Shown: piece after piece, positions 17,762-28,500 of the stretch | Position numbering within the stretch: the first letter of the stretch is position 1 | How the letters are laid out: every line of letters starts with the position of its first letter | Assembly: GCA_902489795.1 (NCBI GenBank) | Contig: CABUBU010000003.1 | Coordinates: forward strand, 9,187 to 73,186 | Direction: 5' to 3' | Length of the DNA stretch: 64,000 nucleotides | Origin: an uncultured Azospirillum sp. | GTDB taxonomy: Bacteria > Pseudomonadota > Alphaproteobacteria > RF32 > CAG-239 | Made by a program: the position numbers and the translations under genes | The notes under the pieces: generated by a model | What the model saw: only the letters and a program-made list of their open reading frames with translations | What the model was told of the DNA's origin: nothing | Databases searched by the model: none

Positions 17762-18127
17762 ATGTTGTACGTAAAATTAAAGAAAATAATAATATTTGCA
17801 TTGGTTGCGTTCTTAGCTTCTTCAATTTTATTTGCAACCAATTCTTATGCCGCACTGTTTGGAGATCTGACGAGCAAGGGCGCCGAAATCTTCAAAGGCA
17901 TGCGCGAAATTATCTATGCGGTTGCCGGTTTCGGTATCGTGGCGATTGCCATCGGCGGTTTTTTCGGCAACTTCAACTGGAAATGGTTGGGGGCCATCAT
18001 CATCGGCCTGATGGTCATTGCCCTGACTGCCGGCATCATCAATTATATGGTGGAAGAAACGGTTATTACGCCGGACATGATCACTGATACTCTGATCAGC
18101 GGCAATGACTCGGGGTTGGCAAAATAG
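17762..18127 (+). CDS. virB2: VirB2-like T4SS pilin, paralog 2
   Basis: This 121-residue protein has a signal peptide ending near TNSYA and the same two-helix layout as paralog 1, including the turn FGNFNWKWLGA. Identity is strongest in IF..MREIIY/VFEAVRTIIF and around the turn. The C-terminus is extended and acidic (VEETVITPDMITDTL). It may be a minor pilin or form a different filament. AGAAGGAAAAAGAAG precedes the ATG. Confidence 0.8.
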   Translation: MLYVKLKKIIIFALVAFLASSILFATNSYAALFGDLTSKGAEIFKGMREIIYAVAGFGIVAIAIGGFFGNFNWKWLGAIIIGLMVIALTAGIINYMVEETVITPDMITDTLISGNDSGLAK

Positions 18128-18154
18128 TTTGGACAGAGATTTTAGGAGGGTGCT

Positions 18155-19165
18155 ATGCAAAATTTTAAGGTAAAAAATAGGATGTCTGTATCTCTGTTGT
18201 TGCTGCTGACGGCGCTGTTTGTCTGCTTTAATCCTGGATATGCTTTTGCTGATCTGCTCGGGTGCATGCAAAGCGAAGCCGGGCAGGGAATTTTCAAAAC
18301 CATGGCGTGTAAAATCACGACCACGCTGTTCGACATCCGGAAAATTGTTTATATTCTTGGCGGCTTTGGTCTGATCGCCTTTACCTTTGCGGCAATTTTC
18401 AACAAGATCAGCTTCAAACATCTTGCTAATATTGCCTTGAGTCTGTTTCTTCTGTCGATGGTGACGCCGTTTATCGAGTATTTTACTCAGGCGCCGGGTG
18501 CCAAGCTGACTTACGGCAGTTTCCTGCAACCGGATTTTACGGAAGCTGACTATTCGATGACTTTCGGTGAATGCGAGGGCGGTGATTGCCCGGTTTCGAC
18601 GACGGTTGCGGGCGGTGCTGTTGCCGGTGGTTCGTCCGGCGGCGGTCTGGGCGGTTCTGGCGGTGGCTTGGGCGGAGGTTTAACAACCGGTTCCGATAAT
18701 CCGATTGCGACTGCGGGTACCGAAGTGGATACCAGAACCGGCTGGCAGAAATTCAAGGATGGCATCAAAACGGTCGCTCAGGAAGGACTGAAGGCTTATA
18801 ATACAGCCAGTTCCGTTATCTCTGCGGCGGGCAGTGTCTATAATGCTGTTGACTCTACAGTTAAGGGGGTTCAGGGGGTTGATGGTATTAAGGATGTTGG
18901 TGGAATTATCACGGCGGGTGTGGGTGCTTTTGATAACTTTACCACTGCGACCGGTGCTATTACCGGTGCTGCCGGAACAATCGGAACCAATTATACCGAC
19001 AAGGAAGGTGAAAAAGGTCTTGGTGAAAAAGTGGATGATTTCTTCAAAGGCAAAAACAAAGGTGCCCAAGAAGGAAAGGAGGTTACTCAGGATCTGGGAA
19101 CCATCAACGGTACTGTTAACGGGATAAGGGATATTCCGAACGATATCGAAAACATTTTCAGGTAA
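18155..19165 (+). CDS. VirB2-like protein with long Gly-rich C-terminal extension, paralog 3
   Basis: The N-terminal 110 residues repeat the VirB2 layout: signal peptide (LLLTALFVCFNPGYAFA), a helix with DIRKIVYILGGFGLIAFTFAAIF, and a second helix after NKISFKHL. About 220 residues follow that no ordinary VirB2 has: an acidic Cys-containing stretch (GECEGGDC), a Gly/Ser linker (GGGLGGSGGGLGGG), and an amphipathic Thr/Gly/Asp-rich tail. It could cap or adapt the filament, since a 336-residue subunit would not pack like VirB2. GGAGG lies upstream of the ATG. A terminator follows, so it closes a pilin sub-operon. Confidence 0.65.
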   Translation: MQNFKVKNRMSVSLLLLLTALFVCFNPGYAFADLLGCMQSEAGQGIFKTMACKITTTLFDIRKIVYILGGFGLIAFTFAAIFNKISFKHLANIALSLFLLSMVTPFIEYFTQAPGAKLTYGSFLQPDFTEADYSMTFGECEGGDCPVSTTVAGGAVAGGSSGGGLGGSGGGLGGGLTTGSDNPIATAGTEVDTRTGWQKFKDGIKTVAQEGLKAYNTASSVISAAGSVYNAVDSTVKGVQGVDGIKDVGGIITAGVGAFDNFTTATGAITGAAGTIGTNYTDKEGEKGLGEKVDDFFKGKNKGAQEGKEVTQDLGTINGTVNGIRDIPNDIENIFR

Positions 19166-19184
19166 TGTATCGTTAAAGTCGAAA

Positions 19185-19217
19185 AATGCCGCTCATTCTC
19201 CCAGGGCGGCATTTTTT
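19185..19217 (+). terminator. Intrinsic terminator after the three virB2-like genes
   Basis: AATGCCGC pairs with GCGGCATT and is followed by TTTTTCC, 20 bases after the stop of paralog 3. It separates the pilin genes from virB3-virB11. Confidence 0.8.
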
Positions 19218-19345
19218 CCGTCCGGCGGCAGGCGCCGTCGGAAGCCCGTTGATCCGTTGCCGGTGCTTGTCAACCGCGGCAAGCTTTTTTGTTGCATAAA
19301 AAAAACTTTTCCTGTAGAATCATAAAAAACGAAGGATGGATTGAA

Positions 19346-19636
19346 ATGCGTGAACCTGTGTTAAAAGCCGTTGCCAGTCCCCCCAAGATTTTGTGGGGGC
19401 CGTTTTTGCCGGTATTGCTTAATCTCGGCGTTCAGTTTCCGATCATGTTCGTTTCGATCGGCGCTTTCGAGATTAACCCGATTATATTTGTTGCCAGTAT
19501 TCTGCTGGTGCACGGGATCATCGTGCTCTGGGGTACGAAAGAACCGCATATTTCCAGCATGATTCAGGCATTCGGACAAACTTATCGTGTAACTAAGAAT
19601 TTGTATAAGACAAAGGGGAATAAATTTGCACCCTGA
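19346..19636 (+). CDS. virB3: VirB3 inner-membrane T4SS protein
   Basis: This 96-residue protein has PVLKAVASPPKILWGPFLPV followed by two membrane helices and the closing KEPHISSMIQAF segment, matching VirB3 (typical start 'P.f.a.TrP....GvP...'). VirB3 binds VirB4 at the inner-membrane face of the channel. ATG at 19346 has GAAGGA nine bases upstream; an earlier frame start at 19289 lacks family sequence. The stop overlaps the virB4 start by 11 bases, as is usual for this pair. Confidence 0.85.
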   Translation: MREPVLKAVASPPKILWGPFLPVLLNLGVQFPIMFVSIGAFEINPIIFVASILLVHGIIVLWGTKEPHISSMIQAFGQTYRVTKNLYKTKGNKFAP

Positions 19637-22058
19637 TTTTGATTTTTTCAGCACGTTCGTACAGGGGCTGAGCGCTAAAGAAGTTATCGTTGCGGTGATT
19701 GGTTTTATTTCTGCCGCAGCTTTTGCTGGTTTGTGGGTAACCAAGCTTGGGCGCAGCATTCTGCCGCAGCCGAGCGAGTCCAAAGTGGCGGATTTCCTGC
19801 CTTTCAACAAACTGATGTCAGACGGCATGACCATCCGCTGCTACAACGGTTCGTTCGCCCGGGTGTTTAAAATCGAAGGCTTGGATCTGGCCTTTGCCAC
19901 CGAAGAGAAAAACATTTCCATGCTTGAGGCGAGAAAGTCCTGGATCGACAACATGTCCGATCTGCAGGTAACCTGCCGCGTCATTACCCTGCGCGAGAGG
20001 ATTCCGCCCGATGAAATTATCGGCACTTTTGACAATCCGCTGCTGGAACAGGTGGCCTACACCTGGCAAAGTACACTGAACCGTGTTTACAGCAATTCTC
20101 ATTACGTGGTCATTTCCATTCCCGACCGTCCGGATGCACTGAAAGATCTTAACTATGCCTCTCAGACGCTGATGGCGACTTTGAGCGAATACGGCGTGCG
20201 GGCAATGTTTGAGAGCGAGGACAGTCTGCCGAAAGACAGCCCGTTTCACGTATTCAGCCGCATTTGCAGTCCGGTCTCGAAACCTGATCCGAAAGTTCGC
20301 AGTGCCGAAGGGGCGATGCTGAATGAAATTCTGACGGCCGACCATATTCACTTCACCGGCGAAAACGGCATTATCAAATTCTTTTCCGGCGATCAGGAAA
20401 TGTATGCGATTACCATGGGGCTGAGAACTTCCGGAGACTTTATGGACGAGTCGATGATCGTTTCCCTGCTGGCGATCGACTGCGAGCTGACCATGCTTCA
20501 CAACATCAAGCCGATTTTTAAGCCGAATGCGCGGGCGCTGCTTCTGCAGCAGGCCAACATGGCGCGGATGACAAGCTTTTCCGGCGATGTAATTGACCAG
20601 TATAACGAAGCCCTTTCCTCAATCGAAGACAGCGATGCCAACTATCAGGCGCTGACCGAATATGCGATGACGCTGGTGCTGAAGGGGCACAGTCTGGAAG
20701 AAATCGACTTTGCCGAAGGCGAAGTGCAGCGTATCTGCCGTTTGTTCGGCGTGACGCCGGTGCGCGAAGGCTGGGTCAGCCAGGCCAGCTTCTTCAACCA
20801 GTTTCCGACTTATGACACCTATCCGCGGACTTACCGCTATCTGTCGCGGGTAGCGGCGGTTGCGGTTTCGTTTGACAAGCCGTCGGAAGGCTTTGCCAAA
20901 AGCGACTGGGGGCCGGGCGCCATCTCCGTGTTCCGTACCACCACCGGTTCCGGTTACCGGTTCCAATTCCACGTTTCGCCTGAAGAATCTGCCGTGGCTC
21001 ACTGCTGCATCATCGGTCCGACTGGTCAAGGTAAAACCACTTTGCTGACGTTTCTGGCCGGCCAGGCGATGCGCCACAAAGACCTAAAGGTGTTCTTCTT
21101 CGACCGTCACCGCGGTGCGGAGATTTTTACCCGTGCGGTCAAAGGTGCTTACGTCGGCTTTGACGGCGATGAAAAGAACGTTTCCTTAAATCCGTTCGAC
21201 GCGGCGCCGACGCCCAACAACCGAGCCTTCCTCCGCCGCTGGATGAAATCCATCACCATGGTTGACGACGCGCTTTCCGAACGCGAAATCGCCCGCGCGG
21301 TAACGACGGCGTTTGACTATCTGCGTCCGGAAGAACGGGTGATGAGCAACCTTTACAAAAGTTGTTTCTCGCCGACCGGCAATATGCGCCGCGAACTGTT
21401 CCGCTGGGTCAATCCCGACCAGTACGGCAAAATTTTCAATGCCACTAACGACAGTCTGGACTTGCACTCCAAGCGCTTTATCGCTTTTGACTTTACTCAT
21501 ATTTTTGAGGACGAAACACTGGCGCCGGCAGTCATCAGTTATATCATGCACCGTATTCAGTCGGAAACCGGGGAAACCGGCGTTCCGTCGCTGATCATGA
21601 TCGACGAAACTGCGCCGATGCTGAAGCACCCGATGTTCCGCGACTATTTCATTATCGGTCTGCAGGAAGGCCGTAAGAAGCGTCAGGCCTACCTTTGCGC
21701 GTTCCAACAGCCGAACATCATCGACCGGCTGGGTGTCGGCGAGGTTATCCGCGGCCAGTGCCAGACGGTTATTTTCTTCCGCAATCCGCAGGCGATGCCG
21801 GAAGACTACGTCAACTGGAACCTGAACCAGCGGGAAACCGACTTTATTTTCGGCAAGTCCTATCGTGATTTTCCTTATGCGATTCTGCTTTCCCGCCCGG
21901 CTACCGGAGAATCGGTGATCCTTGACGTCAACCTCGGCGGTCTCGGACCTTACCTGAAGCTTTACAATTCCGGCCGCAAGAATGTTTTGCTGGTGGAAGA
22001 GCTGATTAAGCAGTACGGGGAAGACAATTTTGTTACAAAATATTTAAATCTTGCTTGA
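19626..22058 (+). CDS. virB4: VirB4 T4SS ATPase
   Basis: The 810-residue AAA+-like ATPase energises pilus assembly and substrate transfer at the inner membrane. It begins at a TTG with AGGGG upstream. A short membrane helix near residues 20-40 (VIVAVIGFISAAAFAGLWV) precedes the VirB4 N-terminal domain. Walker A CCIIGPTGQGKTTLLTF is near residue 463, the DRHRGAEIFTRA segment follows, Walker B SLIMIDETAPML is near residue 655, and an RQAYLCAFQQPNII sensor region lies behind it. The domain order and length are normal, and all motifs are intact. It is the best preserved marker of the system and suits phylogenetic placement. Confidence 0.93.
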   Translation: MHPDFDFFSTFVQGLSAKEVIVAVIGFISAAAFAGLWVTKLGRSILPQPSESKVADFLPFNKLMSDGMTIRCYNGSFARVFKIEGLDLAFATEEKNISMLEARKSWIDNMSDLQVTCRVITLRERIPPDEIIGTFDNPLLEQVAYTWQSTLNRVYSNSHYVVISIPDRPDALKDLNYASQTLMATLSEYGVRAMFESEDSLPKDSPFHVFSRICSPVSKPDPKVRSAEGAMLNEILTADHIHFTGENGIIKFFSGDQEMYAITMGLRTSGDFMDESMIVSLLAIDCELTMLHNIKPIFKPNARALLLQQANMARMTSFSGDVIDQYNEALSSIEDSDANYQALTEYAMTLVLKGHSLEEIDFAEGEVQRICRLFGVTPVREGWVSQASFFNQFPTYDTYPRTYRYLSRVAAVAVSFDKPSEGFAKSDWGPGAISVFRTTTGSGYRFQFHVSPEESAVAHCCIIGPTGQGKTTLLTFLAGQAMRHKDLKVFFFDRHRGAEIFTRAVKGAYVGFDGDEKNVSLNPFDAAPTPNNRAFLRRWMKSITMVDDALSEREIARAVTTAFDYLRPEERVMSNLYKSCFSPTGNMRRELFRWVNPDQYGKIFNATNDSLDLHSKRFIAFDFTHIFEDETLAPAVISYIMHRIQSETGETGVPSLIMIDETAPMLKHPMFRDYFIIGLQEGRKKRQAYLCAFQQPNIIDRLGVGEVIRGQCQTVIFFRNPQAMPEDYVNWNLNQRETDFIFGKSYRDFPYAILLSRPATGESVILDVNLGGLGPYLKLYNSGRKNVLLVEELIKQYGEDNFVTKYLNLA

Positions 22059-22133
22059 GAAACGTAAAATAGATTTATAAAACAGTTTTTTTTTGCTATT
22101 ATTAAAATGACATAGACCAAGACGGAGGGTGGT

Positions 22134-23684
22134 ATGGTAAATATTAAGCGCATTGGTTCGGGCATTCTGGGCGCGGGTGCCGTTTTGTTTGTTGCCGTGG
22201 GGGCGGAAGCCGGGCTGCCGACTTTTGACGCCGCCAATATTGCCGGTACGATGAGTATCGTGAAAAACGGTTCTCAAAATCTGAAAGGAATTGGCGATAT
22301 CACCAACAAGGTCGGCGAACTCAACACGATTGTCGGCGATGCGGCTGCCTCTGTCTCGAAATTTCAGGAACAATACGGCGACGAGATCAAAAAGGGCATG
22401 GAAATAGCGCAAAAGGCGATGGCGCGCAAGGCGGAAGCCGAAGCGGCCAAAGCTGCTCATGACGCCGAAGTGCAGGCGCAGAAAGACGCTTATCAGGCGG
22501 CTATGGACAGCGTAGCCGAAAATCAGCAGGCTTCGCAGCCGGAAGAAGAATATTACGAAGAAGTTGAAGAAGAGGGGGGCAACGCACCTGAAGAAACCGT
22601 AACCGTCGTTGAGGGTGCGGCCGAAGATCTTTATAGGGAAGATGCTGAAGAAAACAGTGTTTCTTCCGCGATGAACTCTGCCAACCGGGTTTATGACGAC
22701 GGTGATTATGAAGAGACCGGCGGCGAAAATTTGGACGGCATCGCCGGTGACGACGAAGCGACTGCGGAAGACGGCGGCGCACCCGTAAAAACGCTGCAAA
22801 ACCTGCCTGAGGGAATGCATGCAGCGCAGATGAAGCCGGTTGTTGCCGGAAAAGCGTGGGTTGCCGGTGATGAAAGCGGGGGCCCGGCAAATCGGCGCAG
22901 GGCTTTTGCTCGTCCGTCCGCGCTGAAAGCGGAAGCTGTTGTCGCAAAGCCCGAGTTGAAAGCTGCTGCCGCCGGAGCTGATGCCGAAGCCGTGCCGACA
23001 GAAGGAGAAGCTTCCGATGCTGCAGCCGTTTCAGTTTCTCCCGCTGCCGTCCGGGCGAAAACGCCGGCCGCACAGGCAGCACCGGTGCAAAGACGGCAAT
23101 TCAGGGTTTCGCCCCGTCTGAACCGGGTTGAAAAAGTTTCCCGCAGTACTTATAGCAGACACGAAGAAATGGCATTTGCCAGTTCCTCCGACGATGGTGA
23201 GGCTGTTGGCAACAGCTATGTCGGCAACGTTTATATCGTGCCGATGGCACAGCGTTGCGAAATCAGCGCCCAGACGTTTATCAAAGATGAAAAGAAACGC
23301 AATGAATGTATTGAAAAAATCATTCGCGAAAACAATGCTGACAACAGCTTCGATTCCAATCTCAGCATGAAAGACTGCCGCCAGATGACTTATAATGCGG
23401 TAGTTGCACTGCTGGCAGAAGCGACAAATTCAAAGTACGAGGCGGCCAATTACAGTGATACGCTGGACGAACAGGACAAGCTGGCGGCGGATTCTACAGA
23501 TGTCCGCGGCGACTTGACCGTAATTGCCATGAGCAACTATCAGACGCAGTTGCTTTTGAACCGGATCTCCATGAATTTTTCTTCCCAGATCATTCTTGAA
23601 ACGGTAGAGCAGGTATGCGCTGCCCGCAAGGATGTTTTGGGAGATTCCGATCTGGATGAAAAGAGCGACGCCGGTGGAGAATAA
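22134..23684 (+). CDS. Exported acidic protein of unknown function in virB operon
   Basis: I do not recognise a family. The 516-residue protein has a signal peptide (GILGAGAVLFVAVGAEA), a helical segment with predicted coiled coil (residues about 85-130, rich in Ala/Glu/Lys), and a very acidic stretch (EEEYYEEVEEEGG). An Ala/Pro-rich linker of about 150 residues leads to a compact C-terminal domain with four Cys (AQRCEISAQTF, NECIEKI, KDCRQMTY, EQVCAARK). GGAGG stands five bases before the ATG. Its place after virB4, where virB5 or virB6 normally lie, suggests a periplasmic or surface role in the secretion channel. The next gene starts three bases on. Confidence 0.55.
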   Translation: MVNIKRIGSGILGAGAVLFVAVGAEAGLPTFDAANIAGTMSIVKNGSQNLKGIGDITNKVGELNTIVGDAAASVSKFQEQYGDEIKKGMEIAQKAMARKAEAEAAKAAHDAEVQAQKDAYQAAMDSVAENQQASQPEEEYYEEVEEEGGNAPEETVTVVEGAAEDLYREDAEENSVSSAMNSANRVYDDGDYEETGGENLDGIAGDDEATAEDGGAPVKTLQNLPEGMHAAQMKPVVAGKAWVAGDESGGPANRRRAFARPSALKAEAVVAKPELKAAAAGADAEAVPTEGEASDAAAVSVSPAAVRAKTPAAQAAPVQRRQFRVSPRLNRVEKVSRSTYSRHEEMAFASSSDDGEAVGNSYVGNVYIVPMAQRCEISAQTFIKDEKKRNECIEKIIRENNADNSFDSNLSMKDCRQMTYNAVVALLAEATNSKYEAANYSDTLDEQDKLAADSTDVRGDLTVIAMSNYQTQLLLNRISMNFSSQIILETVEQVCAARKDVLGDSDLDEKSDAGGE

Positions 23685-23686
23685 CG

Positions 23687-24346
23687 ATGAAAACATTTTT
23701 TGCTTGGACATTGCTTTTCTCTCTGTTGGGCATCAACTGCGCCCATGCCGACTTTGAAGCGGTGGAAACCACGCTCGGCAAACTGGAAGATGTGCAGAAA
23801 GAGGCGCAGAACGTTCAGGAAGAACTGAAAAAGGTGCAGGCGGCCTTGAACGCGGCTCGCCAAGGGGAATTTGGCCCGTTGAAAGAGGTCAAAAGCAATA
23901 TTTTGAACGAAAAGAAAATCGATGTCAAACTGATTGGGCCGATTGCCGAAAAGGTCGGCGATACCAAGGAACTGGAAGGTGCGGTGGAAGAAAACATCAT
24001 TCCCCAGTATACGGACAAAGATCAGGACAAGACCTATTTCATCAACAAGGATACGACCGATGCCATTCGTCGCGAAAATCTGAGCCGGATGTATGCCTAT
24101 GCGCTGACGTTGCGCACCAATATGGCCAAAACTCGGAAAGAGGGAGTAAGCGACGACAAGCCGGTCGAAGCCAAGGACAGCCGCGAAATTCTGCAGTCGG
24201 CGGCAACCAGGGAAGCCATGGAAAACGCCCGGCGCTTTGCCCATATTTGGGATATGCAGGCGGCGATTTATGAATTGCAGCTGATAGAAATGGCGCAAAG
24301 GTTCAGCAACAAGAGCGGCGGTGAATCTGAAGGAGATGAGCAATGA
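23687..24346 (+). CDS. Small exported helical protein, possible VirB5 functional counterpart
   Basis: The 219-residue protein has a signal peptide (TLLFSLLGINCAHA) and is mostly helical, with a coiled coil at residues 25-60 (LGKLEDVQKEAQNVQEELKK). A C-terminal helix (ARRFAHIWDMQAAIYELQLIE) recalls the helical bundle of VirB5 minor pilins. Size, export and position after virB4 fit VirB5, but I see no specific VirB5 signature, so this is inference from context. Its TGA overlaps the next ATG (ATGA), so the two are translationally coupled. Confidence 0.45.
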   Translation: MKTFFAWTLLFSLLGINCAHADFEAVETTLGKLEDVQKEAQNVQEELKKVQAALNAARQGEFGPLKEVKSNILNEKKIDVKLIGPIAEKVGDTKELEGAVEENIIPQYTDKDQDKTYFINKDTTDAIRRENLSRMYAYALTLRTNMAKTRKEGVSDDKPVEAKDSREILQSAATREAMENARRFAHIWDMQAAIYELQLIEMAQRFSNKSGGESEGDEQ

Positions 24347-25584
24347 ACAAAAATCTTCTCGGCCTTTTGGTCTTAAGCGCTTTTTTACCGGCCTTTTCGG
24401 TTGAAGCTTTTTTGTTGCCGCCGTTCAAGCTGGATGCCAGCACCATCGGCAACGAAATCGTTTCCTACGGTAATACCAGTTCACAAACTGCGGGCAAGGG
24501 ACTGCAGCAGGCAGCCATCGTGCAGACGGCAATCACCTACGGTCAGGGTGCCAAGGAGGCTTATGAATTTGCCACAAAAATGCTGAACGATTTTAAAAAC
24601 TTGAATCTTAACAACCTCGGCGAAATGCTGGACAAAATGAGCGAGGCGGAAGCTGAGCAGACCAAGGTCAAGGAAGACGCTGCGGTTGAAATTACCGCTA
24701 AGACCCGTGAAGCCAACGCCAAAATTTCCGAACTGGACGCAAACACGAGGGAATTGAACAAAAAAATCGTCGAAGATCCGGAAAACATTAAAAAATATCA
24801 GAAGCAAATTGAGAAAAACGAAAAAGAAAAGAAAAAGATTTCGCAAAAACTGATCAAGGAAACCCGGAAGATCAACCGCAAAACGGAAAAGGAAGTCGGC
24901 AAACTGGGCGACCAGATCAGCGAACTGCGCGGCAAGGCGAGCGAACTGGTTTCTTCGATTACGACGATTTCCGACAATTACGATTCGACGAAAGACCTGA
25001 ACCGGACGGCGGAAACACTGCTGCCGGGCGCCGATACGGAGGTGGATACCCATGTGATGGCGACGTACGCCGCAATTTACCGGGTCAACTATTATCAAAT
25101 GCTCGGCAAAGCCGCAGGACGGGCGATGCTGATAAAATCGACGCTGGTCAAAGACAATGAAAAAGCGGCCAAAAGCAAACTGTCGACAGCAGAGTTTGAA
25201 AGTCTGGGCGGTGCCGTCGGAACACTGGTTAAGATGAAAACGGACAATATTCAGGCGCTGCTGAATTTTACCGAAATTCTGCTGCAGAAAATGCAGCTTG
25301 ACGTGGCCAGAGATCTGGCGCTGGAGAATTTTAACGCCGCGAATCCGGTTCAGGCAGCCGGTGATTTCAACCTTGACAACTATCGTTTTACCCCGCCGAC
25401 GGCTGCCGAACTGGAAGCGGAAGGCGGTGCAAAGCCGGAAAAACTGGAAAAGCTTGAAAAGGAAATCACGCCGAGCAGCGGAAACATTCTGACGGAAGGA
25501 CGCAAAACCATGACCGCGGGTACGGATGAAGCAGGCGAAAACACTGAAACAACGGGGGATGGGAATGATGAGAAAAAACAGTAA
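24343..25584 (+). CDS. Exported coiled-coil protein of unknown function in virB operon
   Basis: The 413-residue protein has a signal peptide (LLVLSAFLPAFSVEA), and a long coiled coil from about residue 100 to 215 dominated by Lys, Glu, Asn and Ile. A helical domain follows (VMATYAAIYRVNYYQMLGKAAGRAMLI, MQLDVARDLALENFNA) and the tail is low complexity. The late domain resembles in style the C-terminal part of the preceding gene (helices ending with NA..), so the two may share a fold. No family is recognised. It overlaps its neighbours at both ends, so it is made in step with them. Confidence 0.5.
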   Translation: MNKNLLGLLVLSAFLPAFSVEAFLLPPFKLDASTIGNEIVSYGNTSSQTAGKGLQQAAIVQTAITYGQGAKEAYEFATKMLNDFKNLNLNNLGEMLDKMSEAEAEQTKVKEDAAVEITAKTREANAKISELDANTRELNKKIVEDPENIKKYQKQIEKNEKEKKKISQKLIKETRKINRKTEKEVGKLGDQISELRGKASELVSSITTISDNYDSTKDLNRTAETLLPGADTEVDTHVMATYAAIYRVNYYQMLGKAAGRAMLIKSTLVKDNEKAAKSKLSTAEFESLGGAVGTLVKMKTDNIQALLNFTEILLQKMQLDVARDLALENFNAANPVQAAGDFNLDNYRFTPPTAAELEAEGGAKPEKLEKLEKEITPSSGNILTEGRKTMTAGTDEAGENTETTGDGNDEKKQ

Positions 25585-28500
25585 ATTTTATCTTGGCATT
25601 CTGCTGGTGTCGGGGATGCTCGGCCTGAGTTCTCCGGCTCATTCCCAGTTGGTAGGCGGCGTTTCTTTTGACTTCGGCGGCGATGCCGCCGCGGCGGTTA
25701 CGCCTGTTTTTGAGCAGATTCAGACGGCGGCCGACGAAGCGATCAAATACGCCAAGGAAAAGGTGACCAAATTGAAGGCAAGCATTGCTTCTTATTTCAC
25801 CAAACGTAAAAATGCGGCCGAAAAAGTGCCGGGGACCAAGCAGTTTGCCGAAGGAACTTCGGTGGACATCTATGATCCGGCCGCCGTTCAGGCTGCGATT
25901 AACGAACTGTTTCTGCAATATCCTTCTTCCGACCAGCGGGTAAACCGGTTTTACGAGAAAGAAGCGGCCGAGTTTTATTACGATACCATGATTGAAATCC
26001 AGACCGCGTCGAAAAAGCTGGAGGCTCAGTTGAACAGCCTGCGTACGGAAATCGATAATTTCTCGAAAGACGCGATCGCCCCTTCCGGCGGCAATGCCGG
26101 TTCAATGTCCTCTTCGGATGAAAACGGCAACTATTACAACCTCTATCTGGCGCATAAGAAGTTCAACGACGTGCTGAAGGTTACCGAAGAAGTGATGGCG
26201 CTTTATTCCCAGTATTACGTTGCCCGCGCGATTTACCGCAAAACGATCCTCCCCGCGCCGTATCAGGAAGAAAGTGCTGAAGGCGAAGGGAAAAAATCCG
26301 CGGCCTCGCGCTATTTCAGCAGCAAAATGGCTTTTGCCCAGTTTGTCAGCGGCAGTACGGCATCGGCGGCGGCAGAGGAGGAAGAAGCCGAAGATACGGA
26401 AACAAAGCGGAGTTCCTATACCGAAGTCAATTTTGCCGTGCCGGAAGCGCCCGAAGCCAAGTCTTTAATGGCCGGCAGCGAAAAGGAACTGGCCGACCTC
26501 GGGGTTATTTCCGATGCGCAGAAATCGTTGAACGAGGCGCTCAAGGCGCATAATACGATCCGTCTGCTGCCTACGTACCGCAATATCTTCCGTCAGTATG
26601 AACTGTTTAAGCAAATGCATGAAAAGGCAGCGCAGGCGGTTGCATCCTCGGATCAGTGCGTTGTTCAGTATCTCGGCCGCCGTTACGACCGGCCGGAAAA
26701 AGTCTGGTACGGAACGATGGCGGCGCCGGCCGATCCGACGGATTATGACAGCCGGACCGGGCTTTCGGGTTGGGCGGTTGCAGCCTATCAGGTCGCCAAT
26801 GCCGACAAGACCGCGGGACTTGACACGGATTCTTTCGCCACTTTGGATCTGGGTATGGAAGCTGACAGCGGCGACCTTGCCAGCCTTGAGAGCGTCAGCG
26901 AAAAGGCGGCGGCGATGGATTCTGCCAGCGCGTTGGCCAATCCGAGCAAGGAAGAAGAATTTTCCGCCGCAGCCCGCGAGGTGGAACTGGTCACCTGGCA
27001 GATCGGCGCCCAGGCGGCGAAAATTCTGGCCGAAGACCAGTATTCCGACAGTCCGGTTTACGGCAAGGCAGCTCATCCTTACCCGTTGTGGCAGGATCAG
27101 AAGAGCTTTTACAATCAGTATATCGACGGCAAATATGAAAATATGAAAACCTATATCCGCAATCTGGATCTGACTTCCGTTGCGCTGAAAATTGCCCAGC
27201 TTATCAATGACGACCGGCCCGACGGAACCGCCAAAAGCGCGGCTCAGCGCGGTTTGCAGCGGCTGGCCGGATATATATCGGAGAACGGTTCCGGCGGAAG
27301 CGCCGCGAGCGGACTGGTTAAAGAAAAGATGACGGCGGTCGCCAAAGTCGACAGTGCCCGCGAAGCGGCGCTCAAACCTTATCTTGCTTCCAAGGAAAAA
27401 CTGTCGGCCGAACTGGATAAGGTTGCGGCAAAGATCAGCGAATTGAACGACCGGATCAGCCTGGTCGATTCGGAAGCCGCTTCCGGCAACGCCAAGGCTG
27501 AAAGTTCGTACAGCAACATCAGGCTGATGAACAACCGCGGCACCACCGACGATTCCGTATTGTACGAAATGGCGCGGCGCGATTTTGCCGAAGGCAGCAG
27601 GCAAATGACCGAAAACATGGCGACGGCAACACAGTTGCGGGCGGAAGTTAAAACTTATGAGGGACAGCGGGACGAACTGAACAAGAAGATTGATTCGGCA
27701 AACGAAAAAATTGCCTCGATCGAAGAGGATTATCTGAACCGCAAATCTGTCGTCGAAGCGGAATACGACGCTAAATTGGAAAGCGTTGCCGCCGGTGCGA
27801 AAGCGCCTACGCTGGCCGCGCTGGTCGACAAACTTGATATCGACGGCTTTGGCCTGAGCAACGTGATTTCCGATGCCGACAGTTTGGTTTCCGATGCCAA
27901 AGGCTATGCGGTCAAGTTGATCGACAAGGCGCGTCAGGATATGTACAACCTTGGCGACGGACTGTACGAAACCAGAAATAACGGAGTGGTTGTCAAACGT
28001 CATAAGGAACTGATCGACGATCTGAAGAATATGCCCCGCGAGCAGTTTATCCGCTCTGCGGTTTCCGTCGTCAGCGGCGGCGCGTCTTCATCAGTTGCCT
28101 CAATGTTGTCCGGTGCGCTGACGTCGGCGATCACGGGACAGATCTGCGGCAAGGTTTCCTGTAAGGCGGCGGACAGTGAATATTTTGTCGGACTGCCGGC
28201 CAAACCGCGTGATTTTGTCGCGCCGAAGGCTCCCGAATTCGAACATTATCCTTCGCCGCGTGACATTGTTCATTTTGATGCGACGGACTATAAAAATATC
28301 CGCAAGACAAATGACGGAATTGTGGCCAAATCTTCGATTCTTGAATATGGCGGAGAAATCCCCGGAATCTGGCGGCAGATGTTGGCCGACGACGCCTTTG
28401 TCGAAAAAGGGCTGAATTTGAATTCGCTGCTGGAACAGGGCGGAGAAAGCAAATATCTGATGCGCGGAACGCTTTATCCCTGCCGGATCGGCAATTATAC

